Shown piece after piece: positions 1 to 9,019 of a stretch of 64,000 nucleotides of DNA. The stretch covers positions 9,315 to 73,314 of the forward strand of contig JAYYDT010000028.1 of the NCBI GenBank assembly GCA_036160575.1. The letters run 5' to 3'. How positions within the stretch are numbered: the first letter of the stretch is position 1; every line of letters starts with the position of its first letter. This stretch comes from TMED26 sp002694075 (lineage in GTDB: Bacteria; Pseudomonadota; Alphaproteobacteria; Thalassobaculales; Thalassobaculaceae). The position numbers and the translations under genes are program-made. The notes under the pieces are model-generated. The model did not search any database, was not told the DNA's origin, and saw nothing but the letters and a program-made list of their open reading frames with translations.

Positions 1-588
1 ATCCGGCCGCCCCCAAGGGCCGTAAACAGTGAAGAACCGCAGGCCGGTCGCCGCCACGCCATAGAGGTGAGCATAGGATTGGACCAGGATTTCACCAGCT
101 TTCTTGGTCGCCCCGTAAAAAGACACCGGACTGTCGGTGGCCTGCTCGACGGCATAGGGCAGGTCTCGGTTGGCGCCATAAACCGAGGACGAACTGGCGT
201 AGACCAGACCCCGCAGCCCGTCTGGCCGCGCCGCCAGCCGGCGTGCCAGTTCCATGATCGTCACCTGGCCGACGAGGTTGCTGTCGACATAGGCGAAAGG
301 GTTCTCCAGGGAATAGCGAACGCCGGCCTGGGCCGCCAAATGCAGGATCCTATCGATCGTTGGGAATCGCGCGGCGAGACCGGCGACGGCGTCGCGGTCG
401 GCGATGTCAATCGGCAGAAAGGTGAACCCGGAGGCCGCTTGCAAACGCGCCAGCCGTGCCTGCTTAAGCGCGGGATCGTAATAGTCGTTAAGGCTATCGA
501 CGCCAATCACCTCCTCGCCGCGGGCAAGCAGGGCGTGGGCGGCATGCATGCCGATAAAGCCGGCCGCGCCGGTCACGAGAATAGCCAT
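1..588 (-). CDS. NAD-dependent epimerase/dehydratase, UDP-glucuronate 4-epimerase-like (partial)
   Basis: The gene is cut by the left edge of the window; 196 N-terminal codons are visible. They show an extended short-chain dehydrogenase fold with a GAAGFIG nucleotide-binding loop near residue 7, the SSSVYG serine region and the catalytic YGATK (YxxxK) motif. A further stretch, RFFTVYGPWGRPD, is characteristic of UDP-glucuronate 4-epimerases of the LPS and capsule pathways. Such enzymes interconvert UDP-glucuronate and UDP-galacturonate in the cytoplasm for surface polysaccharide synthesis. The ATG at 586-588 gives the expected start just before the Rossmann motif. The gene is divergent from the oxidoreductase at 830. 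The family is secure; the exact sugar specificity is inferred. Confidence 0.88.
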   Translation of the reverse strand, partial: MAILVTGAAGFIGMHAAHALLARGEEVIGVDSLNDYYDPALKQARLARLQAASGFTFLPIDIADRDAVAGLAARFPTIDRILHLAAQAGVRYSLENPFAYVDSNLVGQVTIMELARRLAARPDGLRGLVYASSSSVYGANRDLPYAVEQATDSPVSFYGATKKAGEILVQSYAHLYGVAATGLRFFTVYGPWGRPD

Positions 589-763
589 CGGCTAAGGTCC
601 GTTCCTATGAAGGCGCCCTCTTATGCCTGATCGGGCGGCCCTTTGAAAGACCGCCGAGAACAGTCGGCAGGCGCGGCGTTTTGTCCATAATCGCCCAAAA
701 GCCCGGGAAATCCGCCGGCATGATTGTTGTCGCGCTGAATTGGTCCTAAACTCTTGCCTATGT

Positions 764-805
764 GATCGGACCTGTGGGATCGGACCCATGGGATCGCATC
801 GGTCG
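764..805. repeat. Imperfect 14-bp tandem repeat upstream of the indolepyruvate oxidoreductase gene
   Basis: Three consecutive 14-base units start with GATCG: 764-777 and 778-791 share GATCGGACC and end in GG, and 792-805 is more degenerate. They lie 25 to 66 bases before the ATG at 830 in an otherwise featureless 241-bp divergent gap (589-829). They could be operator half sites or simple slippage; nothing in the sequence decides between these. Confidence 0.4.
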
Positions 806-829
806 CGTTGATCGACGTGGGAGGGACGG

Positions 830-3800
830 ATGGCTTTGCGCAAGGTATCGCTCGACGACAAGTATGTGGCCGAATCGGGACAGGTCTTCATGACCGGGAT
901 CCAAGCGCTGGTGCGTTTGCCCATGCTGCAGCAACGCCGGGACGAGCGCGCGGGCCTGACCACCGGCACCTTTATTTCCGGGTATCGGGGCTCGCCCCTC
1001 GGTTTGGTCGATCAACAACTCTGGCAAGCGCGGGAATTTCTCGGCCGTCACCGGGTTCATTTTCAGCCGGGCGTGAACGAGGAACTGGCCGCCACCGCCG
1101 TTTGGGGAAGCCAGCAAACCAATTTGTTCGGCGACAATGAAATCGATGGCGTGGTCGGTATCTGGTACGGCAAGGGGCCGGGCGTGGACCGTTGCGGCGA
1201 TGTGTTCAAACACGGCAACAACGCCGGGTCGTCGAAAAACGGCGGCGTGGTGGTTCTGTTGGGCGACGACCATGCCGGTAAATCTTCGACCCTGCCGCAC
1301 CAAAGCGAATTCGCCATGGTCGACGCGTCGATCCCGGTGCTGAACCCGTCCAATGTGCAAGAGGTCATGGACTATGGCCTTTACGCCGTTGCGTTGTCGC
1401 GCTTTAGCGGGTTGTGGGTGGGCATCAAATGCATCACCGAGGCGATGGACAGCTCGGCGACGGTCGATATCGACCCCGACGGCCGGCGGTTCGAGACGCC
1501 TGATTTCGAGATGCCCGAAGGCGGCCTCAATATCCGCTGGCCGGACATGTGGTACGATCAGGAACCGCGCTTGCACGGGTATAAGCTGAAGGCGGCCCAT
1601 GCCTTCGCGCGCGCCAATCGTATCGACCAGGTGGTCATCGACACACCGAAACCGCGCTTTGGCATCGCCGCCACCGGCAAGGCGTATTTGGATGTCCGCC
1701 AAGCCCTGGACGATCTTGGCATCGACGATGCGCGGGCCGCAGCCATGGGACTGCGGGTTTACAAAGTCGGCATGTCGTGGCCGCTGGAGCCGAGCGGCGC
1801 CGCCGCTTTCGCCGACGGGCTGGAGGAAATTTTGGTGGTCGAGGAGAAGCGGCCGCTGATCGAAAGCCAGTTGAAGGAATTGTTGTATAACGGTCCGCCG
1901 GCCGCCCGACCGCGGGTGATCGGCAAAAACGATGCCGATGGCCAGCCGCTGATGTCGGTGGTCACCGAGTTGTCACCAAGCGTGGTCGCGCAGGCGATCA
2001 TGAAACGCGTCAGCGGGTTTTTCGACGATCCCGAGGTCGCCGCCCGTCTCGCTCAAATCGTTGACAAGGAAGGCTTGCTCAAAGCGCCGGCGACCGATTT
2101 CGCGCGTCAGCCTTGGTTTTGTTCCGGCTGTCCGCATAACACCTCCACCCGCGTGCCGGAAGGCAGCCGCGCCACCGCCGGCATCGGCTGTCACTTCATG
2201 TCGGTGTGGATGGGCCGCGACACCCATACCTACACCCATATGGGCGGCGAGGGCGTGCCCTGGGTCGGCCAGGCGCCGTTCGTCAAAACCAAGCATATTT
2301 TCGCCAATCTCGGCGACGGCACCTACAATCATTCCGGCTCGATGGCGATCCGCATGGCGATCGCCTCGAAGGCCAACATTACTTACAAAATTCTCTACAA
2401 CGACGCCGTCGCGATGACCGGCGGTCAGCCCGCCGACAATGGTTTCACGGTGCCGCAAATCGCCGCCCAAATGGCCGCCGAAGGGGTTCGGCGGGTGGTC
2501 ATTGTGACCGACGAGCCGGACAAATACCCGGTCGGCACCGCCTGGCCGGCGGGCGCCAAGGTCGAGCACCGCGATGAACTTGATCGGGTGCAGAAAGACC
2601 TGCGCGAGGTCGAGGGGGTGACGGTTCTGATTTACGATCAAACCTGCGCCACCGAGAAGCGCCGCCGGCGCAAGCGCGGCTTGATGGAGGACCCGGCCAA
2701 ACGTGTCTTCATCAACCCCTTGGTGTGTGAAGGCTGCGGCGATTGCGGCACGCAGTCCAACTGTGTCTCGGTAACGCCCATCGAAACCGAATTCGGCCGC
2801 AAGCGGCGGATCGACCAATCGACCTGCAACAAGGATTATTCCTGCGTCAAAGGTTTCTGCCCAAGCTTTGTGAATGTTATTGGCGGCGGCGTCCGGCGCC
2901 GTCAGGGCCAGGCCAAAACCGCCGAATTACCGGCCGTCTTCGAAGCTTTGCCGGAGCCCACCCTGCCTGACGCCGAGACGGCCTACTCAATCATGGTGGC
3001 TGGTATCGGCGGCACCGGGGTGGTGACCATCGGCGCTTTGCTGGGCATGGCGGCCAATCTTGAGGGGCGCAACGCGACCGTGTTGGACGCCACCGGCTTG
3101 GCGCAAAAGGGCGGCCCGGTGGTCAGCCATGTGCGCATCGCCGATAAGCGGGAAAACCTGCACGCCGTGCGGGTGCCGGCGGGCGGCGCGAAAGTGCTGA
3201 TCGCCTGTGACATCGTCACCGCCACCCAGCCCGATGTGTTGGCCAAGATGTCGCGCGACCAATCCTTCGCCATCGTCAACACCCAGGAAACCATGAACGG
3301 CTACTTCGCCGGGAACGCCGATTTGCGTTTTCCGGGCGATAAAATGCGCGACGCCATTCGCGCCGCGGCCGGCGATAACTCCAGCCATTTCGTGGCGGCG
3401 ACCAAAATCGCCACTAAATTGCTGGGCGATAGCATCGCCGCGAACGGTTTCATGCTGGGATATGCCTATCAGCAGGGCTTGATCCCGGTTTCCGCCGAAG
3501 CCTTGGAACGAGCCATCGAGCTCAACGGCGTCGCCATCGACTTCAACAAGCAAGCCTTCTTGTGGGGGCGGCGGGCGGCCCATGATTTGGCCGCCGTCGA
3601 GCGCATTGTCGAGCCGGCCCCGGCGCCGGCGCCGGCGACCCCGGCCGAGGCGTTGGAGGACATGATCGCCACCCGGGTGGCCTTCTTGACCGATTACCAA
3701 AACGCCGCCTATGCCGGCCGCTACGAGGCCTTGGTGCGCAAAGCGGCGGCCGCCGAAGGCGCGGCCGTGCCGGGCGCTGACGGATTGGCCCGAGCGGTCG

Positions 3801-4309
3801 CGCGTTACGCCTTTAAATTGATGGCGTATAAGGACGAGTACGAAGTCGCGCGGCTGCATTCCTCGGCCGAATTCAAACGCCAATTGGAGGAGCAATTCGA
3901 AGGCGACTACACCCTTCAATTCAATCTCGCGCCGCCGTTGTTCTCGCGCCGGCATCCCGAGACCGGCCATCTGATGAAGACCACCTTTGGGCCATGGATG
4001 ATGCATGTGTTCGGGGTGTTGGCCCGCTTCAAAGGGCTGCGCGGCACCGCCTTCGATATCTTCGGCAAAACCGAGGAACGGCGCACCGAACGTCAGTTGA
4101 TTGTCGACTACATGGCGACGGTCGAGGAGATCGCTCAGCGTCTGACCGCCGATAACCATGAGATCGCGGTGCAATTGGCCTCGGTGCCGGAACGCATCCG
4201 CGGTTACGGTCATGTCAAGGAGCGTCATCTGGCCGAGGCCCGCGCCCAGGAGGAGGCCCTTCGCGCCGCCTTCGAGGCCGACCCGCGTGACCGCAAGGCG
4301 GCGGAATAA
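830..4309 (+). CDS. Indolepyruvate ferredoxin oxidoreductase, fused alpha-beta type
   Basis: This 1159-residue protein fuses the two subunits of the archaeal-type IorAB enzyme. It oxidatively decarboxylates aryl pyruvates (from aromatic amino acid transamination) to aryl-acetyl-CoA, passing electrons to ferredoxin. The N-terminal half holds the pyrimidine-binding region and, near residue 495, a thiamine-diphosphate site (GDGTYNHSG). A cysteine-rich segment around 632-680 (CEGCGDC, then CNKDYSC and GFCPSF) fits iron-sulfur clusters. Near residue 725, GIGGTGV opens the IorB/gamma-type domain, and a C-terminal extension follows. The length matches the fused family of alpha- and betaproteobacteria. 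The ATG at 830 is preceded by GGGAGGG. The M81 peptidase gene follows after 42 bases, probably in one operon. Confidence 0.93.
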   Translation: MALRKVSLDDKYVAESGQVFMTGIQALVRLPMLQQRRDERAGLTTGTFISGYRGSPLGLVDQQLWQAREFLGRHRVHFQPGVNEELAATAVWGSQQTNLFGDNEIDGVVGIWYGKGPGVDRCGDVFKHGNNAGSSKNGGVVVLLGDDHAGKSSTLPHQSEFAMVDASIPVLNPSNVQEVMDYGLYAVALSRFSGLWVGIKCITEAMDSSATVDIDPDGRRFETPDFEMPEGGLNIRWPDMWYDQEPRLHGYKLKAAHAFARANRIDQVVIDTPKPRFGIAATGKAYLDVRQALDDLGIDDARAAAMGLRVYKVGMSWPLEPSGAAAFADGLEEILVVEEKRPLIESQLKELLYNGPPAARPRVIGKNDADGQPLMSVVTELSPSVVAQAIMKRVSGFFDDPEVAARLAQIVDKEGLLKAPATDFARQPWFCSGCPHNTSTRVPEGSRATAGIGCHFMSVWMGRDTHTYTHMGGEGVPWVGQAPFVKTKHIFANLGDGTYNHSGSMAIRMAIASKANITYKILYNDAVAMTGGQPADNGFTVPQIAAQMAAEGVRRVVIVTDEPDKYPVGTAWPAGAKVEHRDELDRVQKDLREVEGVTVLIYDQTCATEKRRRRKRGLMEDPAKRVFINPLVCEGCGDCGTQSNCVSVTPIETEFGRKRRIDQSTCNKDYSCVKGFCPSFVNVIGGGVRRRQGQAKTAELPAVFEALPEPTLPDAETAYSIMVAGIGGTGVVTIGALLGMAANLEGRNATVLDATGLAQKGGPVVSHVRIADKRENLHAVRVPAGGAKVLIACDIVTATQPDVLAKMSRDQSFAIVNTQETMNGYFAGNADLRFPGDKMRDAIRAAAGDNSSHFVAATKIATKLLGDSIAANGFMLGYAYQQGLIPVSAEALERAIELNGVAIDFNKQAFLWGRRAAHDLAAVERIVEPAPAPAPATPAEALEDMIATRVAFLTDYQNAAYAGRYEALVRKAAAAEGAAVPGADGLARAVARYAFKLMAYKDEYEVARLHSSAEFKRQLEEQFEGDYTLQFNLAPPLFSRRHPETGHLMKTTFGPWMMHVFGVLARFKGLRGTAFDIFGKTEERRTERQLIVDYMATVEEIAQRLTADNHEIAVQLASVPERIRGYGHVKERHLAEARAQEEALRAAFEADPRDRKAAE

Positions 4310-4351
4310 TGAATACACACGGGCGTTCGCGCTCGCTTAAAGGAGACTAGC

Positions 4352-5857
4352 ATGGCCCGCATCGCCGTCGGTGGTATTCAGCACGAAACCAATACTTTCG
4401 CGCCCAGCAAGGCGGATTTGGCGGCCTTCACCGTCGGTGGCAGCCGCCCACCGCTGACCAGTGGGCCGGAACTGTTGACCACCATGCACGGCCGCAATGT
4501 GTCGATCGCCGGATTCGTCGAGCAGGCCGGCGAGCTTGGCCATCAAGTGCATCCGCTGAGCTGGGGGTCGGCCTCGCCCTCCGATGTGGTGACCGAACAC
4601 GCCTATGAGCATATTTGCGGGTTGATCCTGGACGAGCTGCAGCGGGCCGGCCCGTTTGACGCGGTTTATCTGTGCCTGCACGGGGCCATGGTCACCGAAC
4701 ATCTGGAAGATGGCGAAGGCGAATTACTGCGCCGGGTGCGCGCGTTGATCGGCGCGGACGTGCCGTTGGTCGCCAGTTTGGACCTGCATTCCAACACCAC
4801 CCCGGAAATGATCACACATGCCGATCTGATGGTCGCCTATCGCACCTATCCGCATGTCGACATGGCCGATACCGGCGCCCGCACCGCGCGGTTGCTGGAT
4901 GAAATCTTGCGTCGCGGCGAACGGCCGGCCAAGGCGTTTTGCCAAATCCCGTTTCTCATCCCGCTGACCTGGCAATGCACCATGGCGGCGCCGGCCGAGG
5001 GATTGTACGCTGGCCTGCCGGCGCTGGAGAGTGGGGCGGTCATGCACGCCTCGTTCACACCGGGCTTTCCGGCCGCCGATATCCACCACTGCGGCCCGTC
5101 GGTGTTCACCTACGGCTGGGATGAAAGCGAGACCGAGCGCGCCTGCGCCGCTCTGGCCGAACAGGTCAGCGCCAAGGAGAGTGAATTCAACGGTCGTATT
5201 TATGGCCCCGAGGACGGCGTGCGCGAGGCCATGCGCCTGGCCGCCACCGCCGATAAACCGGTGGTCATCGCCGATACACAGGACAATCCCGGCGCCGGCG
5301 GCGACAGCAACACCGCCGGCATGTTGCGCGCCCTTGTCGAATGCGGCGCCGAGGACGCCGCCCTCGGTCTGATGGTTGACCGGCCGGCCGCCGAAGCGGC
5401 CCACGCCGCCGGCGTTGGCGCCACCGTCAATCTTAGCTTCGGTGGCCATTCCGGCCTTGCCGGCGATGTGCCGTTCACCGCCGATTTTGAGGTCGAGAGC
5501 CTGCATGACGGTAATTTCCCGGCGACCGGGCCATTTTACCGCGGGGCGGTGTTCAATCTCGGCCCCTCGGCTTGCCTGCGTATCGGCGGCGTGCGGGTGG
5601 TGGTGGTGTGCAACAAGGCGCAATTGGCCGACCAAGCGATGTATCGCTTTGTCGGCATCGAGCCGACGACGCAAAAAATCCTGGTGAACAAAAGCTCGGT
5701 GCATTTCCGCGCCGATTTCGCGCCCATCGCCGCCACCATCCTGGTGTGTGCCGCACCCGGACCGATGATCGCCGATCCCGCCGACCTGGCGTGGCGGCGA
5801 CTGCGCCCAGGGGTCCGCCTTTCGCCCCTGGGAACGACCTGGAACGGCGCCGGTTAA
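4352..5857 (+). CDS. M81 family metallopeptidase (MlrC-like)
   Basis: A 501-residue protein of the M81/DUF1485-MlrC family, zinc enzymes whose founding member acts on a linear microcystin peptide and whose wider substrates are unknown. Typical signatures are an N-terminal GGIQHETNTFAP, a central DLHSNTT metal-site segment and the DNPGAGGDSNTAG motif, followed by the C-terminal MlrC domain. There is no signal peptide, so it is cytoplasmic. AGGAG at 4341 precedes the ATG by 6 bases. It follows the indolepyruvate oxidoreductase closely. In many alphaproteobacteria such genes sit in amino-acid or peptide catabolic operons, so small peptides or amides are plausible substrates here. Confidence 0.9.
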   Translation: MARIAVGGIQHETNTFAPSKADLAAFTVGGSRPPLTSGPELLTTMHGRNVSIAGFVEQAGELGHQVHPLSWGSASPSDVVTEHAYEHICGLILDELQRAGPFDAVYLCLHGAMVTEHLEDGEGELLRRVRALIGADVPLVASLDLHSNTTPEMITHADLMVAYRTYPHVDMADTGARTARLLDEILRRGERPAKAFCQIPFLIPLTWQCTMAAPAEGLYAGLPALESGAVMHASFTPGFPAADIHHCGPSVFTYGWDESETERACAALAEQVSAKESEFNGRIYGPEDGVREAMRLAATADKPVVIADTQDNPGAGGDSNTAGMLRALVECGAEDAALGLMVDRPAAEAAHAAGVGATVNLSFGGHSGLAGDVPFTADFEVESLHDGNFPATGPFYRGAVFNLGPSACLRIGGVRVVVVCNKAQLADQAMYRFVGIEPTTQKILVNKSSVHFRADFAPIAATILVCAAPGPMIADPADLAWRRLRPGVRLSPLGTTWNGAG

Positions 5858-5870
5858 GCCGCCTTTCGGC

Positions 5871-5899
5871 TTGTCTTTCGGCTCCAACGGCCCTATAAC
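5871..5899 (+). promoter_or_regulatory. Sigma-70 type promoter of rpoZ
   Basis: TTGTCT at 5871-5876 and TATAAC at 5894-5899 are separated by 17 bases, predicting a transcript start near 5906 and a leader of about 27 bases before rpoZ at 5933. The -35 overlaps the right arm of a small hairpin (AAGCCG/CGGCTT, 5856-5872) that may end the upstream operon. Confidence 0.6.
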
Positions 5900-5932
5900 C
5901 TGGCACCCGTTTTTGTTGAGGGATGATCGCCC

Positions 5933-6334
5933 ATGGCCCGCGTGACCGTCGAAGATTGCATTACCCAGATCCCCAATCGTTTCGATCTGGTGATGACCGC
6001 CGCCCAGCGGTCGCGGAACATCACCGCCGGCGCGCCTTTGACGATTGACCGCGACCGCGACAAAAACCCGGTGGTCGCGCTGCGTGAAATCGCCGAAACC
6101 ACGGTCGATATCGAGGGTCTGCAGGAATCCTTGATCAAAGGGTTGCAAAAGCATGTCGAGGTCGACTTGCCGGAAGATGACGATCTTGAGAATTTGATCG
6201 GTCAGGACGCCCGTGGCGCCGCCGATGATGGCCCCTCCGGCGCGCAGTTGAGCGACGATGACGCCGAGGCGATGGGCATGCAAATTCGCCAAGCCGGTGG
6301 TTTTGAAGACGAAACCGACGCGCCGGTCGACTGA
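5933..6334 (+). CDS. rpoZ: DNA-directed RNA polymerase omega subunit
   Basis: A 133-residue omega subunit, which helps assemble and stabilise the beta-prime subunit of RNA polymerase. The conserved N-terminal core begins MARVTVEDC and continues with the family's NRFDLVMTAAQRSR and NPVVALREIAE segments. The acidic, low-complexity C-terminal 60 residues are the usual alphaproteobacterial extension. It lies directly upstream of the (p)ppGpp synthetase/hydrolase gene. That pairing is conserved in proteobacteria and functionally meaningful because omega forms part of a ppGpp-binding site on RNA polymerase. Its own promoter is visible at 5871-5899. Confidence 0.97.
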   Translation: MARVTVEDCITQIPNRFDLVMTAAQRSRNITAGAPLTIDRDRDKNPVVALREIAETTVDIEGLQESLIKGLQKHVEVDLPEDDDLENLIGQDARGAADDGPSGAQLSDDDAEAMGMQIRQAGGFEDETDAPVD

Positions 6335-6399
6335 CCCGCGTTCGCCGACGGGGGCCTTTCGGGGTCGCCTCGGCGCCGCCGACGTGGCAGGCTAAGGCC

Positions 6400-8532
6400 A
6401 TGATCAGGCAATACGAACTTGTTGAGCGTGTGCGCGGCTACGACCCGGGCGTGGACGAGGCGTTGCTTAACCGCGCCTATGTCTACGCCATGCGCATGCA
6501 CGGCTCGCAAAAGCGCGCCTCGGGCGACCCTTATTTCTCGCATCCAATCGAAGTCGCCGGCATCCTGACCGATATGAAGCTGGACGTGGACACCATTGTC
6601 ACCGCCCTCTTGCATGATACTATCGAAGACACCGACGCCACGCGCGCCGATATCGACCAGAAATTTGGAACCGGCATTGGCCGTTTGGTCGACGGCGTCA
6701 CCAAGCTGACGCGGATCGAACTGCAGTCCGATCAAACCAAACAGGCCGAGAATTTTCGCAAGTTTTTCTTGGCCATGTCCGAGGACATCCGGGTGCTGCT
6801 GGTTAAACTGGCCGATCGCACCCACAACATGCGCACGTTGCATTTCATCGAAAACGCCGAAAAGCGCAAGCGGATCGCCGCCGAGACCCTGGAGATTTAC
6901 GCACCCTTGGCCGAGCGCGTGGGGTTGCGCGCGATCAAGGACGAATTGGAAGACTTGGCGTTTATCGAGCTGCATCCCGAAGTGCGCGATTCGATCTGCG
7001 CCCGTCTCGATTATCTTGGCAGCGAGGAAACCGAGACGGTCGAGCAAATCATTGAGGAACTGGGCCGGGTATGCGCCGAGAATGGCGTCGCCAGCGCGGT
7101 CAGCGGGCGGCGCAAATCGCCGTATTCGATCTGGAATAAAATGCAACGCAAGCACGCCAGCTTGGAGCAATTGTCGGACATCATGGCCTTTCGAGTGATC
7201 GTCGACAGTCTCGAGGATTGCTACAAAACCCTTGGTATCATTCACGCGAACTACCAGGTGGTGCCGGGCCGTTTCAAGGACTTCATCAGCATCCCCAAGG
7301 CCAATGGCTATAGCTCGCTGCACACCGGCGTGATGGGGCCGCGGCAGCAGCGCATCGAGGTGCAAATTCGCACCCACAAAATGCATGAAATCGCCGAAAA
7401 AGGTGTCGCCGCCCATTGGAACTACAAGGAGGGCGCGACCGACGGCCAGCAGCCGAAATGGCTGAACGATCTGTTGGAGATTTTGGAAAGCGCCGAAGGG
7501 CCGGAGGATTTTCTCGAGCACACCAAGCTCGAAATGTACGTCGACCAGGTGTTTTGCTTCACGCCCAAGGGCGATTTGATCGCCTTGCCGCGCGGCGCGA
7601 CGGCGATTGACTTCGCTTATGCCGTCCATACCGATGTCGGTCATACCTGTGTCGGCACCAAGGTGAACGGGCGCATTCGCCCACTGGCCACGCATTTACA
7701 GAATGGCGACCAGGTGGAGGTTTTGGTGTCACGCACCTCGACCCCGACGCCGGGCTGGATCGATATCTGCGCCACCGGGCGGGCGCGGGCGCAAATCCGC
7801 CGTTTCGTGCGTCAGAGCGCGCGCGCCGAATTCCTCGACCTTGGCCGCGAGATCATCTCCAAGGCCTTTCGTCAGGCCGATGAGAGCTTTTCGGAAGATC
7901 GCCTGGCCGAGGTCTGTGGCCAGTTTGGCGCCGAGACGGCGGAGGATCTGCTGGTCGATATCGGCGCCGGCCACCAAACCGCCCGCGCGGTATTACAGGC
8001 CGTCGTGCCACGCCTGGCCGGCGCCGCCAATGGCGAACCGGTGGCGGCGCTCACCGACGCCGGCAAGACCCGCAAAAAACAATCGGCGGTGCCGATCAAC
8101 GGGCTCACCTCGGGCATGGCCATGCATTTGGCCGGCTGTTGCCACCCCTTACCTGGCGACCGGATCGTTGGCATCGTCACCACCGGCAAAGGCGTGGTGA
8201 TCCACACCATCGATTGCGAGACGTTGGAAATCTACCATGGCGAGCCGGAACGCTGGCTGGATGTGTCGTGGAACACGGAAGAAGAGGAGAGCCAGCAGGT
8301 CGGCCGCCTCGATGTGGTGCTGGCCAACGAGCCGGGCAGCCTGGCCAACCTGTCGACCGTGATCGGCCACAACAAAGCCAATATCTTCAACCTCAAAATC
8401 ACCCATCGCAATCCCGATTTCTTCAATCTGATCGTCGATGTTGAGGTTGAGGATGTGCGCCACCTAACGACCATTATCGGCGCCCTGCGCGCCTCACCGG
8501 TGATCACCTCGGTCGACCGGGCGCGGGGCTAG
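6400..8532 (+). CDS. relA/spoT: Bifunctional (p)ppGpp synthetase/hydrolase (RSH)
   Basis: A 710-residue Rel/Spo homologue and the only one in this window. It makes and degrades the stringent-response alarmone (p)ppGpp. Domains in order: an HD hydrolase domain with HD at residues 72-73 (LLHDTIEDTD); a synthetase domain with the RRKSPYSIWNKM and NGYSSLHT segments; a TGS domain (around 385-445, ending with a VEVLVSR strand); a zinc-finger/helical region containing AGCCHPLPGD; and a C-terminal ACT domain. The intact hydrolase HD and the synthetase residues indicate a bifunctional enzyme, as expected for alphaproteobacteria with a single RSH. It lies 65 bases after rpoZ and 6 bases before acpS. 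Confidence 0.96.
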   Translation: MIRQYELVERVRGYDPGVDEALLNRAYVYAMRMHGSQKRASGDPYFSHPIEVAGILTDMKLDVDTIVTALLHDTIEDTDATRADIDQKFGTGIGRLVDGVTKLTRIELQSDQTKQAENFRKFFLAMSEDIRVLLVKLADRTHNMRTLHFIENAEKRKRIAAETLEIYAPLAERVGLRAIKDELEDLAFIELHPEVRDSICARLDYLGSEETETVEQIIEELGRVCAENGVASAVSGRRKSPYSIWNKMQRKHASLEQLSDIMAFRVIVDSLEDCYKTLGIIHANYQVVPGRFKDFISIPKANGYSSLHTGVMGPRQQRIEVQIRTHKMHEIAEKGVAAHWNYKEGATDGQQPKWLNDLLEILESAEGPEDFLEHTKLEMYVDQVFCFTPKGDLIALPRGATAIDFAYAVHTDVGHTCVGTKVNGRIRPLATHLQNGDQVEVLVSRTSTPTPGWIDICATGRARAQIRRFVRQSARAEFLDLGREIISKAFRQADESFSEDRLAEVCGQFGAETAEDLLVDIGAGHQTARAVLQAVVPRLAGAANGEPVAALTDAGKTRKKQSAVPINGLTSGMAMHLAGCCHPLPGDRIVGIVTTGKGVVIHTIDCETLEIYHGEPERWLDVSWNTEEEESQQVGRLDVVLANEPGSLANLSTVIGHNKANIFNLKITHRNPDFFNLIVDVEVEDVRHLTTIIGALRASPVITSVDRARG

Positions 8533-8538
8533 GGCGAC

Positions 8539-8946
8539 GTGATTATTGGCATTGGTACCGACATCATCGAAATTGCCCGTGTGGAGCGGACCCTGGCACG
8601 TTTTGGGCGGCGTTTTCTGGACCGTGTCTTCACCGCCGAGGAGCAAGCGCGCGCCGCTCAAACCGCCCGTCCGGCGACTGTTTTGGCGAAACGTTGGGCC
8701 GCCAAGGAAGCTTGTTGGAAAGCGCTTGGGCCCGGCTCGAAAAGAGGCATCGCCTGGCATGACTTCACCGTCACCAGCACGTCGGACGGGACGCCGACCC
8801 TGGTTCTCAGCGGGCGCGCCGCCGAACGTTTACGCCAGGACACCCCGGCGGGCGGCCGGGCGCGGATAGACCTCTCGCTCAGTGACGAACGTCAATTCGC
8901 TGTCGCCTTTGTGGTGATTTCAGCGGCGCCAGGGCCGATATGCTAG
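8539..8946 (+). CDS. acpS: Holo-[acyl-carrier-protein] synthase
   Basis: A 135-residue 4'-phosphopantetheinyl transferase that converts apo-ACP to holo-ACP, needed for fatty acid synthesis. The N-terminal GIGTDIIEIARVER motif carries the magnesium-binding Asp, and the second motif, AKRWAAKEACWKALG, carries the catalytic Glu and Lys. The start is a GTG at 8539, because the family's conserved MIIGIGTDI begins exactly there, only 6 bases after the relA/spoT stop. The usual alphaproteobacterial pdxJ neighbour is absent. Translational coupling to the upstream gene is likely. Confidence 0.95.
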   Translation: MIIGIGTDIIEIARVERTLARFGRRFLDRVFTAEEQARAAQTARPATVLAKRWAAKEACWKALGPGSKRGIAWHDFTVTSTSDGTPTLVLSGRAAERLRQDTPAGGRARIDLSLSDERQFAVAFVVISAAPGPIC

Positions 8947-9019
8947 TTGCCGACCCCGGCGAATTGCGTCATACCACCGGCCTGCCCGCGTTATTTTCCA
9001 AAAAAGAAAGCGACTAAGC

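Noticed and set aside
4724..6292. Long open frame (522 codons) on the minus strand over the M81 and rpoZ genes
   Set aside because: It is antisense to two well-identified genes, has low-complexity Gly/His/Arg-rich sequence and no family motif; such shadows are common in GC-rich DNA. The same applies to 6202-7695, 46497-47873, 43749-45356, 56885-58273 and 58487-59722 on the minus strand.
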